From contig CM021315.1 of NCBI GenBank assembly GCA_010645155.1, positions 4,605,811 through 4,669,810 of the forward strand: a stretch of DNA of 64,000 bases, in the 5' to 3' direction. How positions within the stretch are numbered: position 1 is the stretch's first letter; every line of letters starts with the position of its first letter. The notes beneath the pieces are model-generated. The model was not told the DNA's origin. It ran no database searches and was given only the letters and a program-made list of their open reading frames with translations. Both the position numbers and the translations under genes were made by a program. Of the stretch, positions 11,344 through 21,702 are shown piece after piece. This DNA is from Tigriopus japonicus (lineage: Eukaryota > Arthropoda > Copepoda > Harpacticoida > Harpacticidae).

Positions 11344-13292
11344 CTAGCCCAGCATATATTGACTCGTCTTCTCATAGACTGTGAAAGTGATGGCCGTGGC
11401 TGGGACCACTCGAATCAGATTGGGTCTCAACCCTTTGTAAAGTGCCCACCCGCCTTCGTTTCTGAAAGCAACAATGAAGAGAGAGCCGAGGTGAGAATCG
11501 ATCGAGGATGGGCGACAAAGCTTTCAAAATGGCAGAGAAACAGGGTGGTTCACCCATAAGACACCCGCACGCACCCCACACACAAACTCACAAAAGAGTA
11601 GGCAAACATATTATTTCATGATTACATCGTCCATCTACTACATGTTGAAATAGAGATGTCACACAAAGAACTCTCCACGTTTTGATCACAGATGTATAAA
11701 GAGTTGATATGAAAAATATCATCGATTAGAAGAAGTAGAAGAGGAGGAGGAGGAGGAGGAGGAAGAGGTTGAAAAGGTATTGGGACGGTTGGTCATTTTC
11801 TCGTAAATGAGAAGCACCATACAAATGTTCGGGAGCACGTGGACAAGGTAAGGGGTCAACCCTTTGTACAGTCCAACCACGCCTTCGTACCTCAATATTT
11901 TCTTGACACAATCTACGGCTCCCTCGTATTCGGAATGTTGATCCTGGAGACGAGCTCGAACCACTTGGTACGGATAAGTGGTCACGGCTGCGAAAAGTTT
12001 GGATAAGGCCGCAAAGAACAGGTACTCTAAAGTTCCCTGGAAAGCAAACAAAATGTCTTAGTTACACACAGGGTTGATGATATGAATTGGGGGTCCCCTA
12101 AACTTAATTGGATTGCTTTAGCATTTTGGACCGTTACAATTAATTAAGGATATATCAATTACTTCAAACATATAGGCGTTGAACCAACATTTTGCATTTG
12201 TCATCGAAAGAATTCCAATATTATTGGGCGTAAATAGAGCGTGTGCACCTCCAGATGGTCGTTATTTACTAGAATATGAGACAACAAAGTGTGGATCCTC
12301 TTGCTTACCAGTTTATGATCGATGGGATGCTGATTGAATATATTGTAAGATGACTTCATTTCCTCATAGGCCATGAATTGAATAGCACCGTGGGAAACGC
12401 CCCACAGACCCGGCACAAAACCCTAAAACAGCAATCAGGCCCATAGAAAACATTATCTTTCCTCGGATTTCATCGACCGTACCTTGTAAAGGCCCCGAAT
12501 GCCCTCATATTTGCCTATCTTGTATAGGGCATCCATCATGCCCTTGTAAGTTTTGGAGGGATCCTTGGCCTGAGCCAGATCATCGCCACCATATTGGAGA
12601 CACAGCCTGCCAATGAGTCGAGCCAGTCAGTATCATTGAAGTCATCAATCGGTCAGATCCCGGAGCTACTCTTACCTGGTTTTCACCACCCAAATCGGAT
12701 TGGTCATGGCGAGAGTGAGGGCTCCGGCTTGCGCAGCCGCCATCATGTGTAAACCCGGACTGAGCTGGGTTTTCGAATTGCCTTCTTGCAATTCCGTCTT
12801 GATCGAATTGTAACTGAAGAACAAAACGAGGACAAGGTTTAGGTCTAAAGCATCCATTGAAGACGGGCGACTCATGATGAGACTTACAACAAAAAATAGA
12901 ATCCCCAGGCAGTGCCCGCACCGGCCACATTGGGCGTCACGCCCTTGTACAATCCCCGGACGCCTTCTTGTTGGAAAATGGATCGGAAGGCGTGACGCAA
13001 ATTCGAATACTGAGGGCGATGCTTTTCCACCGATTTCCCATCATCCACTAGAATCATCAAACTATTATCATGAAAACTGGATAGCCTATCCATCCATCGA
13101 CAATCCAAAGTTACCCGCGAATCTAATCTTGAGCAAATCCAAAGGGTGGAGCACCAAAGTGGAGACCACGCCTCCGCTGACTCCGGCCACCAAATGCTCG
13201 TATTTGACTGTCCGGAAAGTGGAGACCATGGTCCGGAAAAACGAGGATGAGGGCGGACTGGCACCGCCCCCATTGGCTCCATTGGTGGCCAT
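11344..13292 (-). CDS. SLC25A32: mitochondrial folate/FAD carrier, SLC25A32-type
   Basis: Exons on the minus strand: 13115-13292, 12888-13047, 12676-12813, 12483-12606, 12309-12422, then either 11891-12036 plus 11344-11461 (325 residues), or a long exon 11719-12036 (343 residues). Both versions are in phase. The three mitochondrial-carrier signatures are present: PLDLLK, PIWVVK and PYQVVR, each followed by the GLYKG-type element. [13 protein letters not shown] and [13 protein letters not shown] are characteristic of the SLC25A32 branch, which carries folate and/or FAD across the inner mitochondrial membrane; usual length is about 315. The short form with the separate last exon ([19 protein letters not shown]) is closest to the vertebrate end. 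The long form ends in a serine run encoded by an AGG/AGA-rich microsatellite. Start at MATNGANGG is the first Met of the frame. Confidence 0.93.
11719..11890 (-). other. alternative 3' terminal coding segment of SLC25A32
   Basis: This stretch directly continues exon 6 past an internal donor (AG|GTACGAAG at 11891/11890) and encodes [15 protein letters not shown]...LIYEK followed by a polyserine tail and TGA. The downstream exon 11344-11461 encodes the equivalent block with different residues. The two are therefore alternative versions of the last helix. Whether both are expressed cannot be seen from DNA alone. Confidence 0.75.
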
Positions 13293-14610
13293 GACTGACC
13301 CGCGTCGACCCGATAAAGATTTAACGGGGCAAAGGGGGCGGAACTCGAGGGTGTGGCATCATGACGGGCGATGAACTCAACATGAAATGGGGCGGGAGGG
13401 AGGCTAATTTAGGTCCAAGACGTTGCTTTCTTTCTTTCAAGATGGCCTCAACCACCCCGTCCGTCATAAACTTGTTCCTCGACTTGATGATGCGTTTATA
13501 TGTGTGTGTCACTATCCTGGATGGACGAAGGGCTACAAGTCCACAACCACCACTCACACACTCGTACTTCTGTCGGCCCAAAACATCGAGAAGAAGAACG
13601 TGGGGCACTCACTCACTCACTCACTCAACGAACACACATGGTACATGATATCATGTCTCGCATGTATGAAACGAGCGTGTTTTGTTGATCAAGTTCACAA
13701 CATGGAAAGGTGACGATAAAAAAGCAAGTAAATATTGGTGACTTTAAAGGCTTTGGAAAACATGGAAAAGGTATATTGTAACTCCACTTATTTGATCTTG
13801 GAATTATTTTTGATGGCCAAGAGTTATGGTTGGCCGTGTTAACTTTTAGTAAATGGAGCAATTTTGAAGGATCCGCGCTTGATTGGGTTAAACTAGAAAT
13901 AGTCACGCTGATATGATCCGCCATGGATGAGTTCTGTAGGTCCTATACAACCTAAGCTTTCATAACCCGTGATTGAGCGACTCGATCCGAGTCGAGAAAG
14001 AAAAGAACCGTTGCGCTGATATTCATTTCATATTTATTTTCTAGCTATAAAAGTAATTTGTATTTTTTGAAAAAGTCGACGAAAGCTCAATGAAAGCTTT
14101 TTTGGACTCCAAACTCTACAAACCATGGGTAAAGTTGGAGGTTTCAAAACACATTGCCGTGTTCTAAAGGATTGATAATTAATTGCATGATTTTTAATAA
14201 TCCATCGGGCATTTAATGACTGAAACGTCACATATGAATTGAAAACAATTGAAACCAACACTTCTGTGCTAGTGGGCACCGAGCAAACATGAATACATAA
14301 CAGCCACTTAAATTGCTGGATGAGTGCAATTTATTTTTTTTTCTTTCAAAAACCCGGCCTTTTACAAAACCAATACTCAAACCATTGCATTTCCACACAT
14401 TTTTGGAGATTCGTGACTCAGTGGAAAAGAGGCTCTAAAGATATGAATCGGCTCGAGTCCTACGGTCATTGCCAAGATTGCGGACATCCCTAATGGAATG
14501 GATTTTCTTCATGTCTTTTGCCTCTCTCGGTCGTTCTCCCGTTTTGTTGTTACTGGGCCATTTTTTCTCGTTGTTTCGAAAACTTTAAACGGTCGTCTAA
14601 TCTTTTCATA
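13293..14610. other. divergent intergenic region between SLC25A32 and ETFB
   Basis: 1.3 kb containing both promoters. A CTCA microsatellite lies at about 13604-13625 close to the carrier side. No exon found. Antisense frames across the carrier are shadows. Confidence 0.5.
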
Positions 14611-16048
14611 ATGCGTATTCTGGTGGGTTGCAAACGAGTGATTGACTATGCCGTCAAGATTCGAGTCCGCCCCGATAAGAAGGGCGTGGTGACCGAAGGT
14701 GTGAAGCATTCGATGAACCCGTTCGATGAGATCGCCGTAGAAGAAGCTGTGAGACTCAAGGAGAAGAAAATCGCCAAGGAAATCATCGTGGCTTCCATCG
14801 GAGCCGCGCAATCACAGGTGATGGAGCTATTTATTAGGGATGACCGAGTCTCATTTTCAAGGACGAGGCAAAATAGGCTTGAGATTTTTTGGGATTGGAA
14901 TGATTTTTGCCTTGTGAGAGGCTTTATGAGGACATTCGGCTCCACTTTCGAGGGCTCATTGATTATCTATGATCTCTCTATGATCTATCTAATTTTGGTA
15001 TCATTCAAGATGTTGCGATTAAAGAATAACCTCCTCAAGCCAATATGGATTCTAGAATGACATATAAGTCAAGCATCTCTTACTTAGACCTAATGGGCGA
15101 TCTCTAATTTAAGATTTCTGTTAATAATTTCATGCTTATTGTGAAATGACTTGACCTCATGTGCTTTTCCGTTAACATTGAACACTAGTCAAAAATGTTA
15201 TGCACTGTACAAGTAGCCACCGAACTATCGTTCTAAAGTGGCCACGATGTAGCCAATGGCTATTTTTACGGCAATCTCTTCCTTCCGGAAAATGGATCAT
15301 TGGAAATTGAATCCATAATAAACCACGCGTCTGGAATTAATAGAATTTATCCTTGCATCAATATTTATGTACTTGAAATCAATAATTCCATGTGGAACTA
15401 AAATGGTCGTATGACGATATGTTTCTAGGAGACGATTCGAACCGCCTTGGCCATGGGCGGAGATCGCGGTGTGCATGTGGAGGTGAGCGCCGCTGAGGCC
15501 GAGACCCTGCAACCCATTCACGTGAGCAAAATCCTGGCCGAACTGGCCAAGAAGGAGAAGGTGGACTTGGTCTTCTTGGGCAAGCAAGCCATCGACGATG
15601 ACGCCAATCAAACCGCGCAGATGACGGCCGCCCTTTTGGATTGGCCTCAGGTACATTTCAGGATAGCTTCCATCACACACCCGAGGGAAATGCCTCGTAT
15701 CATAATTGTTCACAATTTCAGGCCATGTTCGCGTCCAAAGTTGAGCAAAAAGGCGACAAATTGGAAGTGGTCCGGGAGATTGATGGCGGTCTGGAAACGA
15801 TTCGGGTGAATTTACCTTGCGTGATCTCAGCCGATCTGCGCCTGAATGAACCTCGCTATGCCACACTCCCGAATATTATGAAGGCCAAGAAGAAGAAGAT
15901 GGACAAGCTCAAACCATCGGACTTGGGAGTGGATGTGTCTCCTCGGATCGAGATCATTTCGGTCGAGGATCCACCTGTGCGTGAAGCTGGAGCCACAGTC
16001 GCGGATGTGGATGAGCTTGTGAGCAAGCTCAAGGAGAAAGGCTTCTAG
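14611..16048 (+). CDS. ETFB: electron transfer flavoprotein subunit beta
   Basis: Three exons, 14611-14817, 15429-15650 and 15722-16048, all joined in phase 0, giving 251 residues against about 255 in vertebrates. The start [19 protein letters not shown] is the classic N-terminus. Exon 2 encodes the AMP-binding part ([20 protein letters not shown]). Exon 3 holds the recognition loop and family signature around [19 protein letters not shown], including the lysines that are methylated in mammals, and ends at KLKEKGF. ETF-beta pairs with the FAD-binding alpha subunit in the mitochondrial matrix and passes electrons from acyl-CoA dehydrogenases to ETF-ubiquinone oxidoreductase. Exon 1 can be read past its donor for 80 codons, but that read-through is intronic. 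Confidence 0.96.
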
Positions 16049-16132
16049 GCCATGAAAAGGCATCGATGGTTTTCAAATGGTTGTATTGAGTAGATACTCG
16101 GAATGAACCCAAGGCCGCATTTGACAGGGACT

Positions 16133-16144
16133 TTTATTAATAAA
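16133..16144. terminator. palindromic bidirectional polyadenylation signal
   Basis: TTTATTAATAAA is its own reverse complement and gives AATAAA on the plus strand (16139-16144) for ETFB and on the minus strand (16133-16138) for the convergent ACY1 gene. It lies 85-96 bases after the ETFB stop and 36-47 bases after the ACY1 stop. Confidence 0.7.
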
Positions 16145-16179
16145 CGATTGTTAGTGAAAAATCACGAGTGTTTATGCAT

Positions 16180-17890
16180 TTAAACGGAGGCAATTTCCCG
16201 GATGATGTCCTCAAAAATGTCGATGCCTTTGAGGAAGATCTTCTCATTCAGGAACTCGTTGTGATCGTGCAATAAAACGGGCGTATGGTTCATGGGTGAG
16301 AAACCCAAAGCGGGAATGCCCACCTCACGAAGATAACGGCTGTCTGTTCCCGCCGGGAAAATTTGGGGCGAGATTTTGAGCCCGTGAGCTTGAGTACCTC
16401 GAGTAAATGCTTGGAACCAAGGATCATCCGATGAGACTGAAGTCATCGTTTGATCGGTAAATTTTTGGACAAACTCCATCCGAATGCCACCACCGGCCTA
16501 GTTTGGGTTAAATGACAAAACGTGAATTTTATTCGCCAGGATTTAACCAGACTTTTTTCGATAGTTTTTTTGTCGCGAAGTCAATACAGCGGCAATGGGA
16601 TGCGTAACTTTCATATCCAATCTCCCATGTTACCTAACTATCGAAACAAATTCTTGTGTTACTCTAGGAGTGAAGTTTATGTCATCAGATATCAAACCAC
16701 AAGTGCAAACATTTTGAGATATTTGTTGTTAAAAAGCTAAAAAGTAAGTATGACTTAAACCAAAATAATCTTCGAAATATAACATGTCAATCATGTACGG
16801 AACTCGTGGACCTCGCAAGAATACTAAATTATCATCATTTACCTCCTCAATCCAGGTTTCCAGCATCTTTTGGAATTCAGCAATATTGGTGGTTGGAGTG
16901 ATTCGCATATCGAATCCCACGCAGAGCTCATTGGGCACCACATTCATTTGAACTCCACCCGACAAAAAAGTCAAATTAATGGTGGTCACATCTCCCAAAT
17001 GTTGCTTGGGATCGTCATAGAAGAGCTTCTTTTGCTTCTCGCGGTATCCCAAAAGTTTGTTGATCATATATTGGACTTTTTCACCCGCAGTATTCTCAAT
17101 GAAACGAGATCCGTGCCCGGGATTACCTGATGAACCATCAAGAACATATCTTTTGTAACTCTACATGGCTCGATTTTTCTGGCAGACGTAAATACTTCTT
17201 ACCCGAACAATGGAATTTTATCCAAAAGACATTTCTTTCGCCAAAATAAACGGGAATGGTTTCATCCGGCGAAGCCAATCCTTCATCTAAAGCCATGCCA
17301 ATGTTGAGTTTCTTGAATTCCGTGGTCAGTACATACTTGGCCATGCCATCATGTCCACCCACTTCTTCATCGGCGATGAAACTTTAAAAAAAAATTACCT
17401 TTCATTTCCCTCACTCACTCACTAATCCATAAGAGGATACCTACCACAAATGTACGGTTCTCTTCAATTTGATACCCCGTTCTTTGAGTCTCCGAATGGC
17501 CTCCAGATGTTGGATGCCTACGGATTTCATGTCCTGAGTGCCTCGAGCGTAGATATCGCCATTGGCCTCTTTGACCGCCTCAAAAGGGTCATGTTTCCAA
17601 AACTCGGGGTACACCGGAACCACGTCCGTGTGGGAATTCAGCAAGATGGACGGTAGTTCGGGTTGAGTACCTGGCCAAGACATGATGAAGGCCGGTTTAT
17701 CCTTGACCACCTCGACCACATGATAATCGAGGCCGATTTTCTCGGCTTCCGTCTTTAGCAGAGCGAGACATGAGTTGTAATCGGGCTCGGGATGGACGGA
17801 TTTGATGCGCAAGTAGTCTCGGAATAAGGTCACGGCCGGGTCCTCTCCTTCTCCGTCCACTTTGGTCTTTTTATTGGCTGAGGGTGCCAT
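16180..17890 (-). CDS. ACY1: aminoacylase-1, paralogue 1
   Basis: Four exons on the minus strand: 17445-17890, 17203-17381, 16843-17126, 16180-16497; phases agree and give 408 residues, the same length as human aminoacylase-1. It belongs to the M20 zinc peptidase family, which hydrolyses N-acyl-L-amino acids in the cytosol. Metal and catalytic residues are in place: His87 and Asp89 (NSHTDVVPV), Asp120 (RGTQDMK), Glu154/Glu155 (ADEEVGG), the DEG glutamate and the final histidine of LLHDHNE. The start is MAPSANKK; an upstream in-frame Met at 18022 would add 44 unlikely residues. The exon 1 donor TTGTG|GTAG makes Cys149, continuous with FIADEE. It converges on ETFB with only 131 bases between stop codons. 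Confidence 0.95.
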
Positions 17891-17950
17891 TTCAATGGAG
17901 ATTAGAGAAATGTTAAAACGCAATTCCCATGTACGGGAGATCGATGTGTA

Positions 17951-18000
17951 TGTGGATATAAAGAAGCTTATGGACGTTAGCGGTACGCCGTTTGGACGGT
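17951..18000 (-). promoter_or_regulatory. 5' block of ACY1 paralogue 1, duplicated elsewhere
   Basis: On the minus strand this block reads ACCGTCCAAACGGCGTA, then a GCTAA core and AAGCTTCTTTATA, 60-110 bases upstream of the ATG. A similar block lies at 20364-20412 on the plus strand. Likely part of the 5' leader or core promoter. Confidence 0.4.
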
Positions 18001-18044
18001 GCGTCATAACTCCGTTAATCAAATGATGAATCCCTCCTCAATCT

Positions 18045-18123
18045 GGGGAGATGGTTGTAGCGCAGTTGACTAACGCGCGACCGAGCTGTGTTCGGGTTCA
18101 TGGGTTCGATCCCAGGTCTCCCC
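18045..18123 (+). ncRNA. tRNA-like sequence (tRNA-derived element or decayed tRNA)
   Basis: A 7 bp acceptor-like stem (GGGGAGA with TCTCCCC), an A-box-like TAGCGCAGTTGACTAACGC and a B-box-like GGGTTCGATCCC are in the right order. The anticodon arm is poor (CCGA..TCGG with a 7-base loop lacking U33) and there are extra bases before the A box, so it is not a working tRNA as drawn. A tRNA-derived SINE head is the better guess. Confidence 0.35.
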
Positions 18124-18210
18124 CCCCACCACCCCACCCCTCTGTCTAGTGGATAATACGCCTCAAACGGCGCCTCCTGAACCCAGAATGGGCCCATTAC
18201 GACTCCAATA

Positions 18211-19495
18211 CAGAGTGGCGACTTAGTATCCGCACCAAAGTTTGAAAGAGCTTTTCCGCACCAAAGCCAAATCTGAGAATGAAGTTCATAAAAGAGAAAT
18301 TGTTTATTTTAATCTAATTTGCAAAAAGTTTATTCAATGTGGGAGCCTTTGGAAGCAATTACGTCCATGACGCGTCTATTGAAGGCTCCGCAGGCTTTTT
18401 TAACCTCGGCCGCGGTGAACTTGGCCATGTTCCGCCTCACGGAGGCCTTCAAAGTGGCCAGGCTGTTGTGTGGGGCCTTGTTTACTATCCTTCGCAGCTC
18501 TGACCACAACTAATAGTCACACGGGTTGAGGTCAGGGCTGTTCGAAGGCCATTCGTCCGGCTTGACGACCACGGAGAACTTTGAGGTCAAGTACTCCAGG
18601 ACCTTTTTGGCGGTGTGGCAAGGCGCGGAGTCCTGGATCCACATGAAGTTGGTTTCGGGAGGGTAAGCCGTTCTCAACCAAGGCAAAACAACTTCGTCCA
18701 GAAGCTCCAGGTAGACGGTGGAGTTGACCGTGGTGCCGGGCGGGAAGATGTGGGCAGGCATGACTTTGCCGTCGCTGGTTATGAGGCCGAAGACCATGAT
18801 CTTGGCTGGATTTTTGGTCTTCATGACGTGGGGGATGCCTGACCTTTGTTCTGAAAGCCACCGGTCGTTTTGTGGGTTGTAGGCCCCGTCAACCGTGAAA
18901 ATGGACTCGTCCGAGAACAAGCGCACCACTCCCGGATTGACCTTGCAAATTCGCCGCAACTTTTGGCTTCTCTCCAGTCTGACGGCCTTCATTTTCTCAG
19001 TAAGGAGATGACGGCGACCTCGGACGTAAGATTTAAGTCCTAGGTCCTCTTTGATGGCTTTGGACATCGTTTTGCGGCTCACCCCTCTCCTCGCAGCGTG
19101 GGCCCTGATGGAGACGGCCGGGTTGGCCTTGATTGACCTCTTAAGGCCTGCTAGGAAGGTCTTGGTCCTTTTTTTGGCCTTGTGAGGCCCACATGGTTTG
19201 TGTTCAATGCCTCTACCGTCTTTTAGTCGTTTCACAACGTCGTACACCGTCCGCTTGGGGTACTTGGTCACCTTCACGATGTTGGCCGCGTTGTTGCCGG
19301 CCGCGTACAAATCGGCTATGACTTTGCGTCTTTGCTCCTGTGGCTTCATGGTGCCAAAATTTTTATGTTTGTTTTTGATAAAATTTGTTTTGGAGGTTTT
19401 CGCGGGCTTGTGTACAAAATTGCAGCTGATTATTCCGCGGGAATTTTGAAATATCAAAGTTTGAAATCGAGTGCGGATACTAAGTCGCCACTCTG
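18211..19495 (-). mobile_element. Tc1/mariner element, maT-like (DD37D)
   Basis: 1285 bp with terminal inverted repeats of at least 26 bases: left CAGAGTGGCGACTTAGTATC, right its complement ending CACTCTG. Both ends are flanked by TA (18209-18210 and 19496-19497), the standard target duplication of this superfamily. The interior holds one transposase reading frame on the minus strand. Only one copy is seen in this window. Confidence 0.92.
18330..19349 (-). pseudogene. mariner/maT transposase with one in-frame amber stop
   Basis: The frame starts MKPQEQRRKVIADLYAAG and has an N-terminal helix-turn-helix region (NIVKVTKYPKRTVYDVVKRL), then a DDE/D catalytic domain: Asp in LFSDES, Asp in WIQDSAPCHT, and the third Asp in SPDLNPCDY. 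There are 37 residues between the second and third acids, as in the maT clade. A TAG at 18510-18512 directly follows CDY; translation resumes in the same frame with LWSELRRIVN and runs to a TAA at 18330. The only visible defect is that codon, so inactivation looks recent. Such enzymes cut and paste DNA at TA sites. Confidence 0.9.
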
Positions 19496-19865
19496 TACAT
19501 ATATATAATAATTGTACTTATAATATATCCAATGGGACGATGAATCTCGCAATAAACATTATAAAAAAATAAAGAGACAAATTACAGTGTTAACCAAATC
19601 TAGAGCCTACTTCGAGACTTATCATACCTAATTTAAAACCTAACCTAACGTAAACCCAACCTAACCTAACCTAATCCTGAAATGTTATTTAACTAAATCC
19701 TTCAATTTGCTTTTGTAGAAGAATGTGTTGAGAAAAAACTTGTGCCTCAAAGGAGGGGCAAACTCACGATCTAATAATTTGAAGGCGATAATGCTACCTT
19801 CCACTGTCCTAATGCAAGGCATTAACAGAGGAGAGAAGGAAAACAGAGATGATTTGCATGTTATT
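19496..19865. other. intergenic; contains telomere-like repeats
   Basis: AT-rich flank of the mariner. A block of CCTAA repeats is listed separately. No exon seen. Confidence 0.5.
19637..19675. repeat. interstitial CCTAA (TTAGG) telomere-like block
   Basis: Contains CCTAACCTAACG and CCTAACCTAACCTAA. TTAGG is the ancestral arthropod telomere unit. Short and slightly degenerate. Confidence 0.6.
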
Positions 19866-20354
19866 CTAGTGCTTTATTAGAGCACTAAAATAACAGAGCA
19901 TGGTCATAAATTGCGCCATCTAGTGAATTTCATGCGGCAACAGCTCGCAGTTTCCATGGCACACATGTTTTTGAAGATTGCAACAGTCATTTATCAGTTT
20001 TGGACAAACTATAGTGCCTAAAATGTTGATGGCGGAACTCCAAATAGAACGAAGTGTTTTTCTGATAAAGTTTGGCATACATCATGCCTGAATTACCTTT
20101 TCAGTAGTCAGATTTCCATGCCAATTTGAAAGGGATTTTACCAATAATTTCAACCAAAAACCACCACAGGTCCATTAACAATACTCAGTCAACATTTGAG
20201 GCAATCTAGTTAGTCCAAAACTGATGGTTGACCGTTGCAATCTTCAAAAATATGTGTATCATGGGAACGGCGAGCTGTTGCCGCATGAAATTCACTAGAT
20301 GGCGCACTTTATGATCGTACTCTTTTATTAAAGTGGTGCTCTAATTTGTACTAG
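19866..20354. mobile_element. foldback element FB3 with ~150 bp inverted arms
   Basis: The left arm (CTAGTGCTTTATTAGAGCAC ... GCGCCATCTAGTGAATTTCA ... GCAACAGCTCGC ... GAAGATTGCAAC) is matched in reverse by the right arm ending GTGCTCTAATTTGTACTAG. The arms flank a ~190 bp unpaired centre. No coding capacity. A diverged relative lies in an intron of the hnRNP gene near 30.3 kb. I did not find a convincing target duplication. Confidence 0.75.
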
Positions 20355-20363
20355 TTAGGAGAC

Positions 20364-20412
20364 ACCGTCCAAACGGCGTATGGCTAATGCCTATAAAAGA
20401 AGCTTCTTTATG
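20364..20412 (+). promoter_or_regulatory. promoter-like block resembling the ACY1 paralogue 1 leader, with TATA box
   Basis: ACCGTCCAAACGGCGTA is identical over 17 bases to the sequence upstream of ACY1 paralogue 1, followed by GGCTAATGCCTATAAAAGAA and GCTTCTTTAT, again similar. TATAAAAG at about 20391-20398 is a good TATA box. There is no coding exon downstream, as the R1 repeat begins at about 20496. Confidence 0.4.
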
Positions 20413-20495
20413 TAATTGTTGATGTGTACCAACTTAGGAACAAACAACACAGCAACGGTCACAAAACAGGCTATCAGATTAGATGACACTACTCA

Positions 20496-20945
20496 AGGAA
20501 ATCGAGACATGGAAGACATGGAAGCCTCCGCTCAGGCGTTCAGCTGTGGATTTTTCATAAATCGAATTCCATTCAAGTAAATGACTTTGTTTTGATAAGA
20601 CTGATTCAACAATCATATAAGGATGTCGTTTGCCTAATTTCAGCATGGTACATTACTCCATCCACGAGAAACAACGTTTCCAAATTTGCTACAATCTCAA
20701 TACATACGCGCGGAAACGAGAGAAGAATTGAATTTGTGCAAATGTTCGGTCGGAAGAGCGCCCTATGCTCTACGCTTCAAATTACTCTAACTGCCACAAA
20801 TTTCAGTCGATCAAGTTGAAATTCAGCATGTGAGCTTTGCATTACCAATCAAACACTTGGTTTGATAAGATTTTTCTCTGCCCAACACAGAATCCAAAAA
20901 ATGACTTTTGCCGGTAGCCGAGGCATCCAGGTGTTTAGTGATCCT
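20496..20945. repeat. dispersed repeat R1, copy B (uninterrupted)
   Basis: About 450 bp matching copy A at 8901-10478 in reverse orientation, but without the two foldbacks and the TRIM found there. It therefore shows the three empty insertion sites. No open frame of note. Confidence 0.8.
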
Positions 20946-21702
20946 TGCACTACTACTGAACATGAACATTCGTACACTAGGTAACCTTTGAGTTCAAGCG
21001 CAGCAAATGGACCTTTCTCGGTGTCTCCGATAGATGCAGAGATCAACAAGAGCAAAAAATGGGTTGATTAAATACGTATGCTCATGAAATAACTGATCTT
21101 ATTTGGAATTATATTTGTATTCAAAGCTGGGAGCATGAAATTCGAAAGAAAAAGAAGCACAAAAATGTATTGACAACATGTCTTTCATTAAGAGCACTAT
21201 TTTTGGAATCTTCAGTTAACACTCACATCCAACTTTTGTGCTTTCATAAACTTTCAGTGCTTTCCTTGTTGGGAAAAGTAGAAAGACTTGGACTCGTAAT
21301 GTTGAGCTTGATGCGACCACAGATATGGATATATACAACATTATAAGCTGATCAAGTGTCTCAGTTTGAAGGAGAAATCAATGATTGCTATTTCAGAGCA
21401 GTGTGTTAAATAATATCTGCGAATTGGACAACATCGGGGGTCCTTCAAGCTCAACCATCGAAGCATTTTCAATGATTAGTTGATTTGAGAGATTTTATAT
21501 AACTTTTAATCCAGACCTGAATTTGGAAAAAAGAGTAAACAAAAGTTGCTGCTTATGGTTTTTGCTTTGCGAATTTTTATGGAAACTTGAAACAAATTTT
21601 CAAACACCGTGTGTGAGCAACGCCCTAAAACAAGAATCAGCAACGGCGTTAACCTTTAATATTTCAACTACTTCAAACATACACACCTATGAAAAATGCA
21701 TT
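20946..21702. other. intergenic, downstream of ACY1 paralogue 2
   Basis: AT-rich; no gene or clear repeat seen. Confidence 0.5.

Noticed and set aside
12874..13374. Long plus-strand frame of 166 codons
   Set aside because: Antisense shadow of SLC25A32 exons 1-2.
14818..15060. ETFB exon 1 continuing 80 codons downstream
   Set aside because: Intron read-through; the CAG|GTGATG donor joins exactly to the conserved exon 2.
17891..18022. Upstream in-frame Met of ACY1 paralogue 1
   Set aside because: The extension does not resemble aminoacylase and overlaps the leader block; MAPSANKK fits the family length.
18045..18123. Functional tRNA gene
   Set aside because: Acceptor stem and boxes are present but the anticodon arm lacks U33 and a proper 5 bp stem; kept only as tRNA-like.
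19350..19457. Upstream Met extension of the mariner transposase
   Set aside because: It runs into the inverted repeat region; MKPQEQRRKV is the natural start.
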